Shown here: in pieces, positions 38,287-49,645 of the stretch
How positions within the stretch are numbered: position 1 is the stretch's first letter
Layout: every line of letters starts with the position of its first letter
The notes under the pieces: model-generated
The model's database searches: none
Told to the model about the DNA's origin: nothing
Seen by the model: only the letters and a program-made list of their open reading frames with translations
Position numbers and translations under genes: made by a program
DNA from: Atriophallophorus winterbourni
Taxonomy: Eukaryota > Platyhelminthes > Trematoda > Plagiorchiida > Microphallidae
Reading direction: 5' to 3'
NCBI GenBank assembly: GCA_013407085.1
Contig: JACCGJ010005397.1
Coordinates: forward strand, 1 to 64,000
Length of the DNA: 64,000 bases

Positions 38287-39620
38287 TTAGCGAAAAAGGA
38301 ACTCGAAAAGTGTCCACAACAACGGCATTAAAAATATCGAGAGAACACACAATGTAGCGCCTTGTTTGACGTCGTGCTCTAACGTTTCCTGATTCGATGC
38401 TCTAGAGGTATTTTCTGGTACACCAAGTAGAACTATGCTTCGCGATACCGTTTGTTCCCTGGCTTTCAAGCTGCCCTTCCTTTCCCACCATTGTACATCG
38501 GGATATATGCGGCAGTTTGAGTCGGAATCTGACTTGAGTAGGTATGCATTCAGCAATACGTTCTCGATATCAGCCTCGCATTTTAGTGTTACCTTGAGCA
38601 AGCGAGGGTGACCAATATGAGGTAAAGTTGAATGGCGGGTTAGACGAGTCACTTTTTCTACGTTTACGAGTTCAATTTTCAATCGGTGACAAAGCTCAGA
38701 ACATTTCTCGACATCGTGTTTCTGTTTGCTATCAAACAGGCTTTCTTGGGACTCGCTGACATTCGTACATATCACGTTCAGCGTGTATGGGGTGTTCTTT
38801 TTGCGTATCGGAAAGTCAGGCGTTTTAGCATTAAAAACCTTTGTGGCTTGACTTTGTGAGTCGGGTACAGCAGTTCTGGTGTGTACCGCTGAAGTCGACC
38901 AAAACAGCATATCTCTGTGAGAATTTCCTACTTTTGTGGTCGTTTTAGCTGATTCCAAAACAGGAATAACCCTGTTTTTTTGTTTTTTGGCACACGAATA
39001 GCCTTAGCCTTAGATTCCGTCAATGGTGGTTCCGAAATCGTTGTATTGATATGATGGTTTGCATCAGTGATCACTTGCGTACTCACATGATTTACCAACA
39101 TTTCTTCCACACGTCGAAGGCCCAACTCCAAACCGGCCATTCTATTTTCTAATTTTGTTTCAAAAGTATCGGCTTTGTGTAAAGATGTAGCTCTGCAACG
39201 AACACAGATATAGCATGCACCTGGAACCATTTCATTATTCATTAATGCTATCGAGTCAGGGGCTAAAGTGCGGTCGCATTTACCATGGATTTTACCCATA
39301 CACAGATAACACGTTATTACTTTACGCGCCAAGGGACTCACCGGTTGTTCGCATGCTTTGCACGTAACTTCGGGACAATTCTGCGAGTCGAGATTCGTCC
39401 TATCAGCTGGGCCGGCCGTGACCATTGTTGCGTTCGCCGGAGCCAGGCCCTTGGCAATGAGGTCAAGTTGGTTCGATGTCGCTGCCACAGTTTGATCGAT
39501 CGATTTTGTAGTCCGTATGTTCGTTCTCATGATGCGGTCAAACATGTTAGTAGCCTGAATTGGGTTGTTCGGCTGTGACGGGTTTTTGTTCGACGGGTCG
39601 AGGTGGCTGTTATGGAACAC
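38287..39620 (-). pseudogene. CR1 ORF1 with PHD-like finger, copy A
   Basis: Frames 39620-38928 and 38958-38287 overlap and together make ORF1. The first has a C4HC3-type finger (CKACEQPVSP, VITCYLCMGKIHGKC, CYICVRC). The second has an esterase/RNA-binding-like C-terminal region (LNVICTNVSES, RLTRHSTLPHIGHPRLLKV, LLNAYLL) matching ORF1 at 53.2-53.5 kb. One frameshift near 38940 breaks it. ORF1 products of CR1 bind the element RNA; the finger type is seen in trematode CR1 families. Confidence 0.8.
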
Positions 39621-39900
39621 GTGATTTCGTCACCGTATTCCCGATTAGTCGAGAAGCAGGCAGCAATATATCTTGCTGTCGTCCAACCGATGTGATCTCC
39701 TTGTCAGGTCTTTCCGACGGATACAGTGTAAGCTAATATCGATTGAATCGTATTACCATTGTTGCTCCATGGAGTTGCGGAGAGTACGCACTTAACGTTT
39801 CGCAGCAAGCGTACGCTGTATATGATGGGGAGACCCGACAGATCCGTTTGACGAACACAACATATGTTGCTGGCATCCGTCTGGACTGGTCGGGATTAGG

Positions 39901-40894
39901 ACGATAGTCTAATGTGCCAGTCTGGAGAAACGTTCATGAATGCTTAATCGCGATGGATCAAACGGTGGATAGTTGCACAGTCCGAAATGCGTGAGAATAC
40001 AGTGGCGATGGTCCAGGAATGAAATCCGAAACAAACCTGGATATACAGTGGTGATGAGATCACAAATGAGTGAAACAAGAATAACGTACTTTCAATGATG
40101 ACCATTATGTTCAACTTTGTGAATATTTCTAGAGACTTCGTACTGTTGATTTGTTGCAGTAGTAGTAGTAAGGATATTTTACAGTAGAGTGGTTGAAAAT
40201 ATAGCGACGGTTGTTGTGAATATGCAAGTGTTATATATGTCACTAAAAGTAAGACAATCAAATCGTTTTCTTTAGCCAGTTTTCAATAAAACGCAGCGAG
40301 TTGTTGGCACATTTCTATTCACAGCAACTTGAGTCATCAGACTAAATTATTCGTTGTACTGTAGTCTGTCCACAGTATACCATAAGCTGAAAACCACAAT
40401 ACGCCTCGTGAAGACCCGTTCATGATATCATTGACGAATACATAGTTTCTAAATGTGACTAAATCGCAGCGATGTTAGTAAGCACAACTAAGCATTTTTA
40501 TACGGATTCGTCAAGTATTAATTCCATAAAGCTGGAGAGGGGAAATGATTTTCATACGAAAACATCTTAAGGCAATGCCATCATCAATCTTATCTTCCAA
40601 ATATGAATTGTTTGAGAGATCATATTAGTAAAAAATTGCTAATTTCACAAAGTACTCTGCGTGAGTCAATCATTTAACGCACTCTTAATCGCCATCCTAC
40701 TTTTACTAATTTAAGGATCGAGGGGTAACAGAATGTGATGTTGAAAGGCACATTACTTTAATCTATTTCGTGATATATACAGACGGAGTATTTAATGCTA
40801 CCCTTCGAATTCGACGAAAAAACCACAGATATGTAATTACGTCAAACGGTATACAAAGACTGTTTCAAGGCTCACTGAACCTGATCTTACTGTC
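39901..40894. other. Unassigned gap
   Basis: No recognisable element apart from the sequence running into the hammerhead repeat. The minus ORF 39944-40261 is hydrophobic but without context and is probably chance. Confidence 0.35.
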
Positions 40895-40940
40895 ACCACC
40901 TGACGATGGCAAACAGCCTGAAACCGGTAGTGGTATGTAA
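40886..40940 (+). ncRNA. Type I hammerhead ribozyme, second dispersed copy
   Basis: CTGACGA 40900-40906 (the fourth position of CUGANGA is free), stem II GGC/GCC (40908-40910 with 40916-40918) closed at its base by a T-T mismatch, GAAAC from 40920, minimal stem III, cleavage expected after A40929 in GGTA (NUH allows A). Stem I pairs ACCAC (40895-40899) with GTGGT (40930-40934). Relative to the 24.7 kb copy both strands of stem I have changed while pairing is kept, which is direct covariation evidence. Activity may be reduced by the mismatch. Confidence 0.75.
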
Positions 40941-41028
40941 GGGATGGGGATGTGAGCACCACAATACTTTGGTATACAAAGACGTTTTGCACGCCCTCTG
41001 AAAGACCGTCTCAAGGAGAAGCCAACTA

Positions 41029-41220
41029 ATGTTTGACATCAGTAAAAATACGGCCAGCGGTATCACGGTTTTGCTGAACAGAATATTTCGTCAGTTCACA
41101 ATTGAAGCCATCCGACGAATTATAAATGATTATATCTATCCAACGATAGAGTACGCAGAGCCCTTTTGGGCACCGTCTCTGCGTGAAGACATTGCCTTGT
41201 GGGATGTTTTTTACCACTGA
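41029..41220 (+). pseudogene. CR1 RT thumb-region fragment
   Basis: LLNRIFRQFTIEAIRRIINDY followed by PTIEYAEPFWAPSLREDIALW matches the region after the RT palm of CR1 (cf. LLKRIFRIF..DTLPRVINTYISLVMEYSIQAW in the 45.9-47.3 kb copy). 192 bp only. Confidence 0.8.
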
Positions 41221-41949
41221 TTAGTTGATTAAATGCAACAAATTTCAATAACAAGCGTGCATGGCCATACTAGGATTGACCGATTTCACACGAAGGAGAT
41301 AAACGAGCGACAGGACCCTGAAATCTAAAGTGCTGCAGATAGAAAGTCCTCAAATATGCGACTTGATAGAATGCAGTTAGCATGAGAACCCATGAAGTCA
41401 TTCAAATTGTCTTGTTATACAGCAAAGAATATTCGATTATAGACGGCATTGCTTCTGTGGAAATCACTATTACAGGATATTTTGAAGGCTACCACGATCC
41501 AAGATTTCAATTCGAACCTAGATTGTTATATCTAAGAGCACTTCACTGTCGTCCCTTTATATTGACCTCATATGAACCCACGCAAACCAAGCACCTCAAT
41601 TTAGTTTCGATTGCACCCTCTATATATTTTATAGTTGTTATTCAATGGTGCATGTGAAGCGATTGCTATATTTCCCACAATGTAATCTTGATTCTTGATT
41701 CTTGATTACGGTTATGTGAAGACCTGTCTATTATACATGAAGGAGTATATAAATGCGCAAGACTGCAGTCTATCTGTGCATTTAAATGTGGGAACGTTGA
41801 GAGCAATGGAGACGGATAATTTTAACTTGAGGACAGTCATACAGAAGAAACAGTGTGTGCAGAGTGAGAAGCAAATCAAAGTAACTCGAGTTACCAAATC
41901 GAAATGAACAATTACCCAGAAACGTTCCTTGTTCTCTAAAGTCTTCCAG
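41221..41949. other. Unassigned gap
   Basis: May continue the CR1 fragment in shifted frames. ORF 41382-41657 and ORF 41695-41907 have no motif. Confidence 0.3.
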
Positions 41950-42090
41950 GTCCATGTACAAGTGTTAGTTCATAGAGTTTTATCCGAATCTCAACATGGC
42001 TTCCGCTGGAAATAACCAACTGTTGACATAATATTCTGCTACGACAACTTTAAGAACTTTGTCGAGAACAGTGAATATAATAAAACGCTG
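41950..42090 (+). pseudogene. RTE-type RT fragment
   Basis: HRVLSESQHGFRWK followed by a TVDIIF block corresponds to the ..SQCGFR..RSTVDMIF region of RTE-type RT. About 100 bp. Confidence 0.5.
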
Positions 42091-42379
42091 TCGTTATTTA
42101 GTTACCGAATACATTGGTTTACTTAAGTTGGCGTTACATTTTGACAGCAGCATCAGTTGTTGCGCTTTATTATCCCCTCGAATAAATGAATTCACTTTGT
42201 TGCGTAACATACGGAAATGTTGTTCTTATCTGACTTCAATTTGAGAAATTATATATGTACGTTTCATTGCGAGTCAGGGCTCATATGGTTAGTATTCCAA
42301 AGCGAAATCTGCACGACCGATTTACTCAAGGCTAATTCATCTACCCAGCGAACCACCCCATTCCGAGCAATAGATTGAT

Positions 42380-44176
42380 CTGTACTGCAAATATAGTTGA
42401 ATTAAATCACGGAATGGTCAGTAAGACCTGGCAATGCCTGGATTCCGATAGCATCGGCAGATTGTTCTCCCGAAGTAAACACCAAATCCAAGACGAATGG
42501 ACGGTCAGAAGCTCTTCTCCGAATGTAATCAATAAAATGTTGGTTTAAAGGGACTGAATCTAGTACCTCTCTACATCGGTATTCTGTAGTTTTTGTGGAG
42601 TGAACGTCTCTGAAAAAAGGTTAGGTAGGTTAAAATCGGCCATCATAAGTATTGTACGATTCCGTTGATGAAGGCGAACGGTAGACTACACAAATCAATC
42701 AAACTTCGCCGGATATCGGCGTTAAAGAACAACAAATCGTATTCTCGTTGGTGAATTCTGATTGTCCACTTTTAGGCACTGGAGGCTATTATTATAATAA
42801 AGAGAAACGCCGCCAACAATTCCCTCTTGATCGTTCCTTATCAGATTCATATTTGGAACGGATATCTCCGTTTCGATTAATTTAGAAGAATACCATGTTT
42901 CTGTATTTCCCATAATATCAGGTGGCTAGTGCGAGCATATGTCGGTCAACTCCGCAAATTTTTCGAAAGGCGTCTGGTAATTGTATGTAAACATCTTATA
43001 AATTATGTGGTGTTATACCATGACAGGTTATCAATAATGCGACTTGTTCAGAGTCGGAATGCTAGCGTTTCTTCGAGGTATCGCATGCTAGTCAGTTTGA
43101 GCAGCATCATTAGTGGATTGCTGGGTCGTACTATCCGCTTACTTGTTCCTGATTATTATCCTGGGCAAGCTCAACCTGACCTTTCGGGGCAGTTTCTTCT
43201 AGGTTCCCATTTACGTTTGATACATTCGGTCAATTCGATTTTCAAGAAAGTTAGCTTTAAAGGAATACGACATTGCACTTTAGTGTTAGTAGAGCGCGAT
43301 ATCTTCAAGCATTCACGTCTATGGCTTTTTAATACCGGTTGTTCCGGCTAGATGTTTTCACTGGTTGTGAACATGCTGAGAAGATACGACTACAGCATCT
43401 TCCGTTACGCATCGAAATACAATACTTCTCACATTGTTTTCTCTTCGAGATTTCTTTGGGATGAATACAACATGTAGACTCTGGAAAACCTTTAAAAAGA
43501 TAAGCATTTAAGAGTAGGTTTTAACGTCCTCCGCTGATTCCATCGTAATTCCTAAGAGGCGGGGATCGTCTTTGTGAGAAAAATTCTGATAGCGGTTCAG
43601 CAGAACTATTAATGACGAAGTAAATGCGTGCGGTCTCATCGGACTACAGATTTCATAACATTCAACTAAGTCATGTTTTTTTAGCTTTGAACAGCGTTTA
43701 CCTGGACTCGGTCACGTTGGTACATATAACACTAAGGTTTAAACCCGCGAATGTTAGTTTATAATGTGAGGCGGTCTTTTAAGAGCTGGTTCTGATGGGT
43801 TCCTTCTTGTTTCCGTTAAGTTGAAGAGTCACTGATCCCGGGAAACACTTACTCGTTTATGTCACCATCTGTGCGTTTATCTGGGCAAATATTGGCCTGT
43901 TGGATTATGATGAATTATATATTGGCTATTTGACAGTAACGTCTAAGTCGAGTAAAGATGGTGCCTTTATGACGTTTTTTATAGTTGATTCCGTGTTTGT
44001 ATAATTGAATCCAGTCCATTTAGACGCGTCTCAATTTCATACTCAGGATTTTTCGCCTCTGAGGATGACACTGTTGGTTTGGCATTGCAAAATCGATACC
44101 AAATCCGAGGTCACCGATTTGTCACATTTTGCATGCACTTTCAACAAAGAAGCGTAACACGAGACAGATCTCGACG
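42380..44176 (-). mobile_element. CR1 relic with ORF1 and endonuclease remnants
   Basis: Minus strand: ORF1 debris (44176-43268) then endonuclease traces (ETWYSSKLIETEISVPNMNLI at 42913-42722, then shared motifs down to 42380). The ORF1 part is full of stops. The same stops occur in the inverted copy at 63093-64000, so both descend from one already dead CR1. Confidence 0.75.
43268..44176 (-). repeat. Inverted duplication, left arm (partner 63093-64000)
   Basis: 909 bp whose reverse complement matches 63093-64000. I found about one difference per 60-100 bp where I checked, roughly 98-99% identity. Homology stops at TCTCGACG on this side. On the other side it reaches the end of the window and may go on. 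Confidence 0.9.
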
Positions 44177-44337
44177 TTCGAGAACAAAATGTGTTTATGA
44201 ATGCACAAGAAAATATAGCAAGCTTTTTAGCATGAATTTGTTGAGATCACTTATCACGCTACGGAATGCGCTAATCCGTGAGCATCGGTTTGCCAAAGAT
44301 GCAGCCATCATTAATAACCCTTAAGAACTCCGCCAGT

Positions 44338-44430
44338 GTTGTTGGCCTCCGTCGGTCGATGTTGACCATGAATGTACATCACATCGCATGAATTTCATGT
44401 TTTACAGCTTCTTGAATGACTAAACACTCG
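44338..44430 (+). repeat. Dispersed repeat, copy 3 of 3
   Basis: TTGGCCTCCGTCGGTCGATG, then ATCGCATGAATTTCATG and TACAGCTTCTTGAATG. Closest to the copy at 14485. Confidence 0.6.
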
Positions 44431-44859
44431 ACCAGTGGCAAATTGAATCATTTTATTTGGTATGAGCATACCAGCGTCTCTACATATATATCACTGTATA
44501 CTTCAATTCACTCTATCGTTCGCTAAAAATGTTTCAAACGTCTATCTGCATTACGTGTATAATGATTGGCCTTTGCCGCGGGACCGGTGACATCGACCAC
44601 GTTCAAAATAATCAAAGGGCGCGAAACGGGGCAGCGAACCACAATACTTGCCTATTCTCGATTTCATTTATCCTTTCTTTTCGAAATTGATTATACTTCA
44701 TAACGCATTCACTCCAGGAAATAAATGATGTGTAATACAAGAGTTGCCACGTGAGGCAAGACGAGGGGTTCAATAGACAAATTCGTCGCTAGAACGCAGT
44801 CGTCAGCAAACACCAGTAGGGCTCATCCAAAGGCATGCTAAAATTTTGTACTAAAAATC

Positions 44860-45020
44860 AGAATGAGCAAGACCACAGTCCTTGGTCAAGTGATTGTATC
44901 GCCTCTAAACATCACTGTTGAAAACGGTCAACGTGGAACAGTCTATCATTTCATATTACATTGCTTCAACCATTGCGGACAATCAACCCAATACACCAAA
45001 CGAACACATGCATTCGTGTA
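44860..45020 (+). pseudogene. RTE-type RT C-terminal fragment
   Basis: MSKTTVLGQ, then SPLNITVENGQ and VYHFILH match MRKTKVIIQG, SPILTVGICQ and VYHFTYLG of the RTE relic at 34.45 kb. Confidence 0.65.
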
Positions 45021-45500
45021 ATAAGGAAGTGTCTGAAATCCGCAACGATATCTGAAGGAATTGAGAGCTATATATATATACACTCACCAAACAAATCGTG
45101 AACTAGAATTACCCGGCATGTCACATATTCGTTATGACGTCCATCTCCACCGAGGTGTAGCTTTGTATTTAAAACCTTCTGCGCCGTGAGAATACAGATA
45201 CAGACATCGTGTTACGGGAAACAATCTGGTGCTCAGTTCAATTAGCCAATGGCGAAGACAGTGTTTTGGAAGTAGTATATCGCTCAAGCCTTAACATGAA
45301 ACTTACAATCTGGCTATACGCGACAAAATGTTCATGGTTGTATGACACTAGTGGATAAATCTGGCTTTACAAACCTGTTGAATCACATGTGTACAAACAC
45401 GCACAATGGGGTTAAACCCAGAAACACGAACAAAAATGCCCATCTGCATGCGTTTCACACACAAAATCATGGTCATATCTAATTGAGATCAAGTTTTCGT
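45021..45500. other. Unassigned gap
   Basis: Nothing recognisable. Ends at the CR1 tail. Confidence 0.35.
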
Positions 45501-45890
45501 ACCACACTTATCTAACGACGGCAGAAAAACACAACTTGTTTATCATTCTTAGAGTGTTAGACATTCTGCATAGATTGGATCACCTACTTGAACACCCGCT
45601 CCATCGACAAGATGCACGCAGTAGCCGATGTCATGGGTACAATTTAATTATTCCACACTCAAGATCACATTGTAGAAGGGTCTTCTATGATTTTGGTGTT
45701 TGTTTTATATGGAACTCTCTGTCCCCACATATCAGTTGTGCATCAAGCCTGAGCATGTTCAATGCTAATGTTAAGAATTATGTGTTGACCAAATCCAACA
45801 TTGCACAAGAATACATAAGCTCAGAATTCAGAACTCAGAAACTGAGAAAATTTTATGGTAGAAAAAACAGTAAGCTTAACAATAACCAAG
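45501..45890 (+). pseudogene. CR1 copy D, C-terminal tail (host of a nested insertion)
   Basis: Plus frame 45536-45907: HRLDHLLEHPLHRQDARSSR, LIIPHSRSHCRRVF, CFIWNSLSPHIS and SMFNANVKNYVL match the C-terminus of copy C at 55.9-56.16 kb nearly position by position. Its 3' UTR continues only at 47393-47490, on the far side of an inserted minus-strand CR1. Confidence 0.85.
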
Positions 45891-47392
45891 GTATATGGAA
45901 TATATAAAAATATATATAAAATAACTCCAACATTAATAGGGACAGTCACATACCGCATGGTTCATCATAAACTCATCGAGTTTGGAAGCGAAAACCTCAA
46001 CAGATTCTGATCGTGTGGTTTCTTCAGGCAAATAGTTCCAAGTGAAACAAATTCTTACCGAGAAAAAATTACGACGAATATCCAATCGAGAATGCGGAAT
46101 GCTTAAAGCCTTTGAATGTGTCCGTGTTCGAGTAAGGCCATTGGGATTTAGCAAGTGTTTAAGGGGATGGTTTTCAGTATGCAGGATTTTGAATATCAAC
46201 AGGAGGTCACTACGTATCCGTCGTTGGGTAAAATCGTGTAGGTTTAGTTTTAACATTCGTTCTGTGAAAGGCAAATTTCTGTAAGGGGTGACCAACTTTG
46301 TAGCACGTTGATAAATCCAGTCGAGTAGTTCGATGTCCTTCCTCAGCCATGGTGCCCAGGCTTGGATGGAATATTCCATAACAAGACTTATATACGTGTT
46401 AATTACCCGGGGTAGGGTATCGGGCGTAAAAATCCGGAATATTCTTTTGAGAAGACTCAAGATACGGCAAGCTTTATTGTACACCATTCGGCAATGATGT
46501 CCAGACTTAAGGTTAAACGAAACCCATATACCGAGATCTTTTTCTGCGGTGGTCCAGACGAGATCTTGCGTGCCAAGCTGATACGTGTGTTGTAGAGATT
46601 TTCCAAGCTGCAGCATTTTACATTTCGCAGGGTTAAATGGTAACTCATTTAACTGGGACCAACGAAATAAGGTGCACAGAGCCCGTTGTAATGCCATACA
46701 GTCATTAACAGACCTTACACGTTTCGATATTGTAATATCATCGGCAAATAGTATCAAGTTGCATCCAATATCCTCTACTATATCGTTCATATAAACCAAG
46801 AATAGAAGAAGTCCAAGCACCGAGCCTTGCGGAACTCCACTCGTGACGTCTATTTTTCTAGATAAGGTGCTACCAACGCGAACTTGGACGTGTCTATCAG
46901 TAAGATAGTCCCTTATCCAATTCATTAATATTCCCGTTATTCCATAGGATTCTAACTTTTTAATTAGGATGTCATGGTTGACTCTATCGAAAGCTTTGGA
47001 AATATCGATGTATGAAGCATGTACAGCCTCACCTTCGTCTAGTGCCTTGGTCCAATCCTCGAACGTTGTAAGAAGGTTAGATGAACAACAACGACCCCTC
47101 CGAAAACTGTGTTGTGCTGCGGTCAAAATATTTTGCTTTTCAAAATGTTCTCTTATGCGCGCAGTCACAATGCGTACCATTAATTTGGAGATCACCGGAA
47201 GTAAAGTTACCGGTCTATATTTTGCTGTGTCTGAACGGCTACCGCCTTTATAAATAGGAGTTATCATCCCTGCTTTCCATTGCGGTGGTATTTTTCCTTC
47301 ATTTAAGCTGAGATTGGATATGCGAGTGAGAGGAGCAGGCAAAGCAACGCGACACCTGCGAAGTACAGCGGGGGTAATTTCTGACTCTCCGT
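45891..47392 (-). mobile_element. CR1 copy B, 5'-truncated, inserted in copy D
   Basis: Minus-strand element with only the RT and C-terminal part of ORF2 plus a short 3' tail. ATAAAATA occurs at both edges (about 45917 and 47397). Copy D resumes immediately after. 5' truncation inside RT is typical of target-primed reverse transcription. Confidence 0.8.
45933..47342 (-). CDS. CR1 ORF2 reverse transcriptase, open partial frame
   Basis: 469 codons without a stop. It begins in the RT fingers (PLTRISNLSLNEGKIPPQWK, MITPIYKGGSRSD) and continues through QHSFRRGRCCSSNLL, YIDISKAFDRVNHD, SGVPQGSVLGLLLFLVYMND, LILFADDITISKRV (FADD catalytic pair present) and WTTAEKDLGIWVS, to the C-terminal FFSVRICFTWNYLP and DEFMMNHA. 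The endonuclease and ORF1 are absent, so it cannot move by itself. An open RT frame of this length points to a fairly recent insertion. The first Met is not the natural start. Confidence 0.85.
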   Translation of the reverse strand: MPAPLTRISNLSLNEGKIPPQWKAGMITPIYKGGSRSDTAKYRPVTLLPVISKLMVRIVTARIREHFEKQNILTAAQHSFRRGRCCSSNLLTTFEDWTKALDEGEAVHASYIDISKAFDRVNHDILIKKLESYGITGILMNWIRDYLTDRHVQVRVGSTLSRKIDVTSGVPQGSVLGLLLFLVYMNDIVEDIGCNLILFADDITISKRVRSVNDCMALQRALCTLFRWSQLNELPFNPAKCKMLQLGKSLQHTYQLGTQDLVWTTAEKDLGIWVSFNLKSGHHCRMVYNKACRILSLLKRIFRIFTPDTLPRVINTYISLVMEYSIQAWAPWLRKDIELLDWIYQRATKLVTPYRNLPFTERMLKLNLHDFTQRRIRSDLLLIFKILHTENHPLKHLLNPNGLTRTRTHSKALSIPHSRLDIRRNFFSVRICFTWNYLPEETTRSESVEVFASKLDEFMMNHAVCDCPY

Positions 47393-47490
47393 ATTGATAA
47401 AATATTTGTTTTATTAATATACATTCCCTATATGCTTTCGTCTATGAAGTATTTGGTTTTTGGAGCATTAAAACTTTAAATATAAATTAC
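47393..47490 (+). mobile_element. CR1 copy D 3' UTR, far side of nested insertion
   Basis: AATATTTGTTTT, CATTCCCTATAT, TGAAGTATTTGGTTTTTGG and CATTAAAACTTTAAAT align with the 3' UTR of copy C at 56190-56275. Confidence 0.8.
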
Positions 47491-48880
47491 CGTGAATAAT
47501 GTGTAAGCCGCTTGATCACTGCCAATATTTTGGTTGTCCAGAAGATTTCGTTACAGCCACCCTCAGCGAATTGCGCATTATCTAGCGGCGAATGATGTAT
47601 CCCTATATGTTATGGTCCTCGTTCTGTCAACAAGGGATCTCTATCATAACCGCATATAATTTTGATGCCCAACATTGTTTTAGGCGACAAAACAGTTCCC
47701 TTCGGTGAGAACAATTTCCCCGTGAGCGCTCACAACGATAGCCATTAAACACGTTTTCACATTTTCAAGCAGGTTCAACTGCGCGTGTTTATTTCTCGTG
47801 GATTTGATAAAGTTTTCGTAGCTCATTTTGACCATTACCGTTACTGCATTGTACCGTGAACTAACAAACGGTACGACACAACGAGGTATTCTCCAGGGTT
47901 AAGAGATTTGATAAGAGTCGTGAATTATATCCACAAGACTAAATATCATTAGCATATCACGATCAATTAGCACAGATTTAAGAACCGGTTGTCAAGGAGG
48001 AATAGCATGACTGATGCAGACATGAATTGTCAAACAAAAGAAAATTAAAGCGTGCATCACATTGTCATGAATGCAGTCGTTTAGAGCAGATACTAGGTGA
48101 CGGGTTCACCAATCAAAAGCTACGGTTATAGTAAAAATCGAGAGATTTTCAATTGTAAAAGTCGAACGATCGCAAATATTTTTCAATAAAATACTACACC
48201 GGTTTTCAATGCGTTTGCAACGGGCAGGTTTTGATGCAGTTCAGTCGCTGTTAACCTCGCTGTTTTCGATCATAAATTGTTTAGCTCCTAGTTTGGCCAG
48301 GTTATAATAATAATTTATTCTTGGTGAACCAAGGCATAAAATACATGATCAAATTTTCATAAATTTATTGCAAAATAATGGGATTAAATTATTGGAAGAA
48401 CTTTAAAATGCGAAATGATTTATGTTTGTTTCGAAATTGGAAATGGTAGGCTTGTAGCGGTTCATCCAGCGGAGATTTCACCACAGTGTCGAGCAACGCG
48501 CCATGCGGTCGAATTATTTTGAGCTCCTGATTATCAGGATATACTGTTCTTAAACTTACACTTACGTGGATACATTATACGTTGTTGGACTCCTCTCGAA
48601 CTCAGCTTTCTGGATATACCACTCTCGCAGTGGTATTCGATAATACGAGCAAATTCGGATTTATCGTGATTTTCCCATATTGGATCTACGCGTGCAACTC
48701 TGTTAATACGCTTCAAGTCCTCAAATGGATTAACGTCATCGGAAAGATCTTATTCTTCGCCGTCGACTGGTTATATATTCAACGTCGTGAGAGCAACTAC
48801 CGAAGCGCATCGCTGGAATCAATTCTGACTTTGTTCTTATTATTGAGCAACGCTTTTCGTCGCGCTCACCATATTCATCA
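47491..48880. other. Unassigned gap
   Basis: No element or gene recognised. The frames at 48534-49100 overlap on both strands and show no family motif. Confidence 0.35.
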
Positions 48881-48925
48881 TCGATCGCTCGACGGAACCA
48901 CTGCCTGCGCACACACACTGCTGAA
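48881..48925 (+). repeat. Short CR1 5'-leader match
   Basis: CATCGATCGCTCGACGGAAC followed by CACTGCCTGCGCACACAC matches 62960-63000, upstream of a CR1 ORF1 relic. It may be a stub of a CR1 5' region next to the 3' end of the RTE element. Confidence 0.45.
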
Positions 48926-49088
48926 ACAGTCTATATATATATTTACACAATCATTTAAAAATGAAAAAGTGCCACCCGGCAATGCACGAGAAAAAGAAAG
49001 AAAGAAAAAAAAGTACAATATGAGGGGGAATTTTTTTTTGTCCATTGTTCCACATGTCGATTTTTTCATTTTTTTGTTTTTATATTTT

Positions 49089-49622
49089 TTACAAAGTTGA
49101 GGGGGGAACACAAAATAGAATGCACTCTCTCCACTGTTGCCGGTTCTCAGCCATCGTCGACAGCGTGTCAAGCCACAGACACTCACTATCCCTTGGACCC
49201 CACCCAGGAAGCCGAGTTCGTCCGACCCGAGCTAAACCCGACGTCAAGCGTTTTAAGGCCTTCTTCCAGGTCAGCGGTTGTCCACCTGAACACCGCCGCC
49301 AGCCTGGGCCAACAGACACACGCAGCGCGCGGAAGGGTAGGCGCTCAGGCTTCATTCTCAAGACATGCCCTAGCCAGCGGAGACGGGAACGGTCGATCAG
49401 GTCTCGTAGCATCAGGCTGTCCCCACCTAGAACACGGTGCCTCACTTCAACGTTGCGAGTGCGGTGTTGCCACCACACTCGTGCAAGCCTCCGTAAACAT
49501 CGATGTTCAAACACCTCCAAGCGCCGGAGCTCCTCTGCGCGAACTGCCCAGCTCTCGCACCCGTAAAGCAAGACCGACCTGACTGAGGCCAGGTAAACTC
49601 TCCCCTTGAGTCTCAAACTCAC
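49089..49622 (-). pseudogene. RTE ORF C-terminal part after frameshift
   Basis: RGRVYLASVRSVLLYGCESW, ELRRLEVFEHRCLRRLARVWW and RLRWLGHVLRM are the conserved C-terminal region of RTE-type ORFs. In-frame sequence can be followed upstream (LESEIGSRIARARFAFTSLG) past the first Met to about 49715, where a one-base change in the run of G and A (GGAGGAGGG) accounts for the break. Confidence 0.85.
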
Positions 49623-49645
49623 GTCAGACCGCTTCCAGAGATGAC

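Larger units (their letters stand above)
35827..39900 (-). mobile_element. CR1 LINE copy A, 3'-truncated
   Basis: Minus strand: a 5' leader (about 39900-39620), ORF1 with zinc finger (39620-38287, one frame change), ORF2 endonuclease (37884-37099) and RT pieces down to 35827. The RT C-terminal half and 3' UTR are missing, so the break at 35827 is not a usual 5' truncation and must come from a later deletion or insertion. Related to, but clearly distinct from, the copy at 52.5-56.3 kb. Confidence 0.85.

Noticed and set aside
48582..49100. 172-codon plus-strand ORF, hydrophobic
   Set aside because: It runs through the T-rich 3' end of the RTE element and a CR1-leader match. The composition, not a domain, gives the hydrophobicity.
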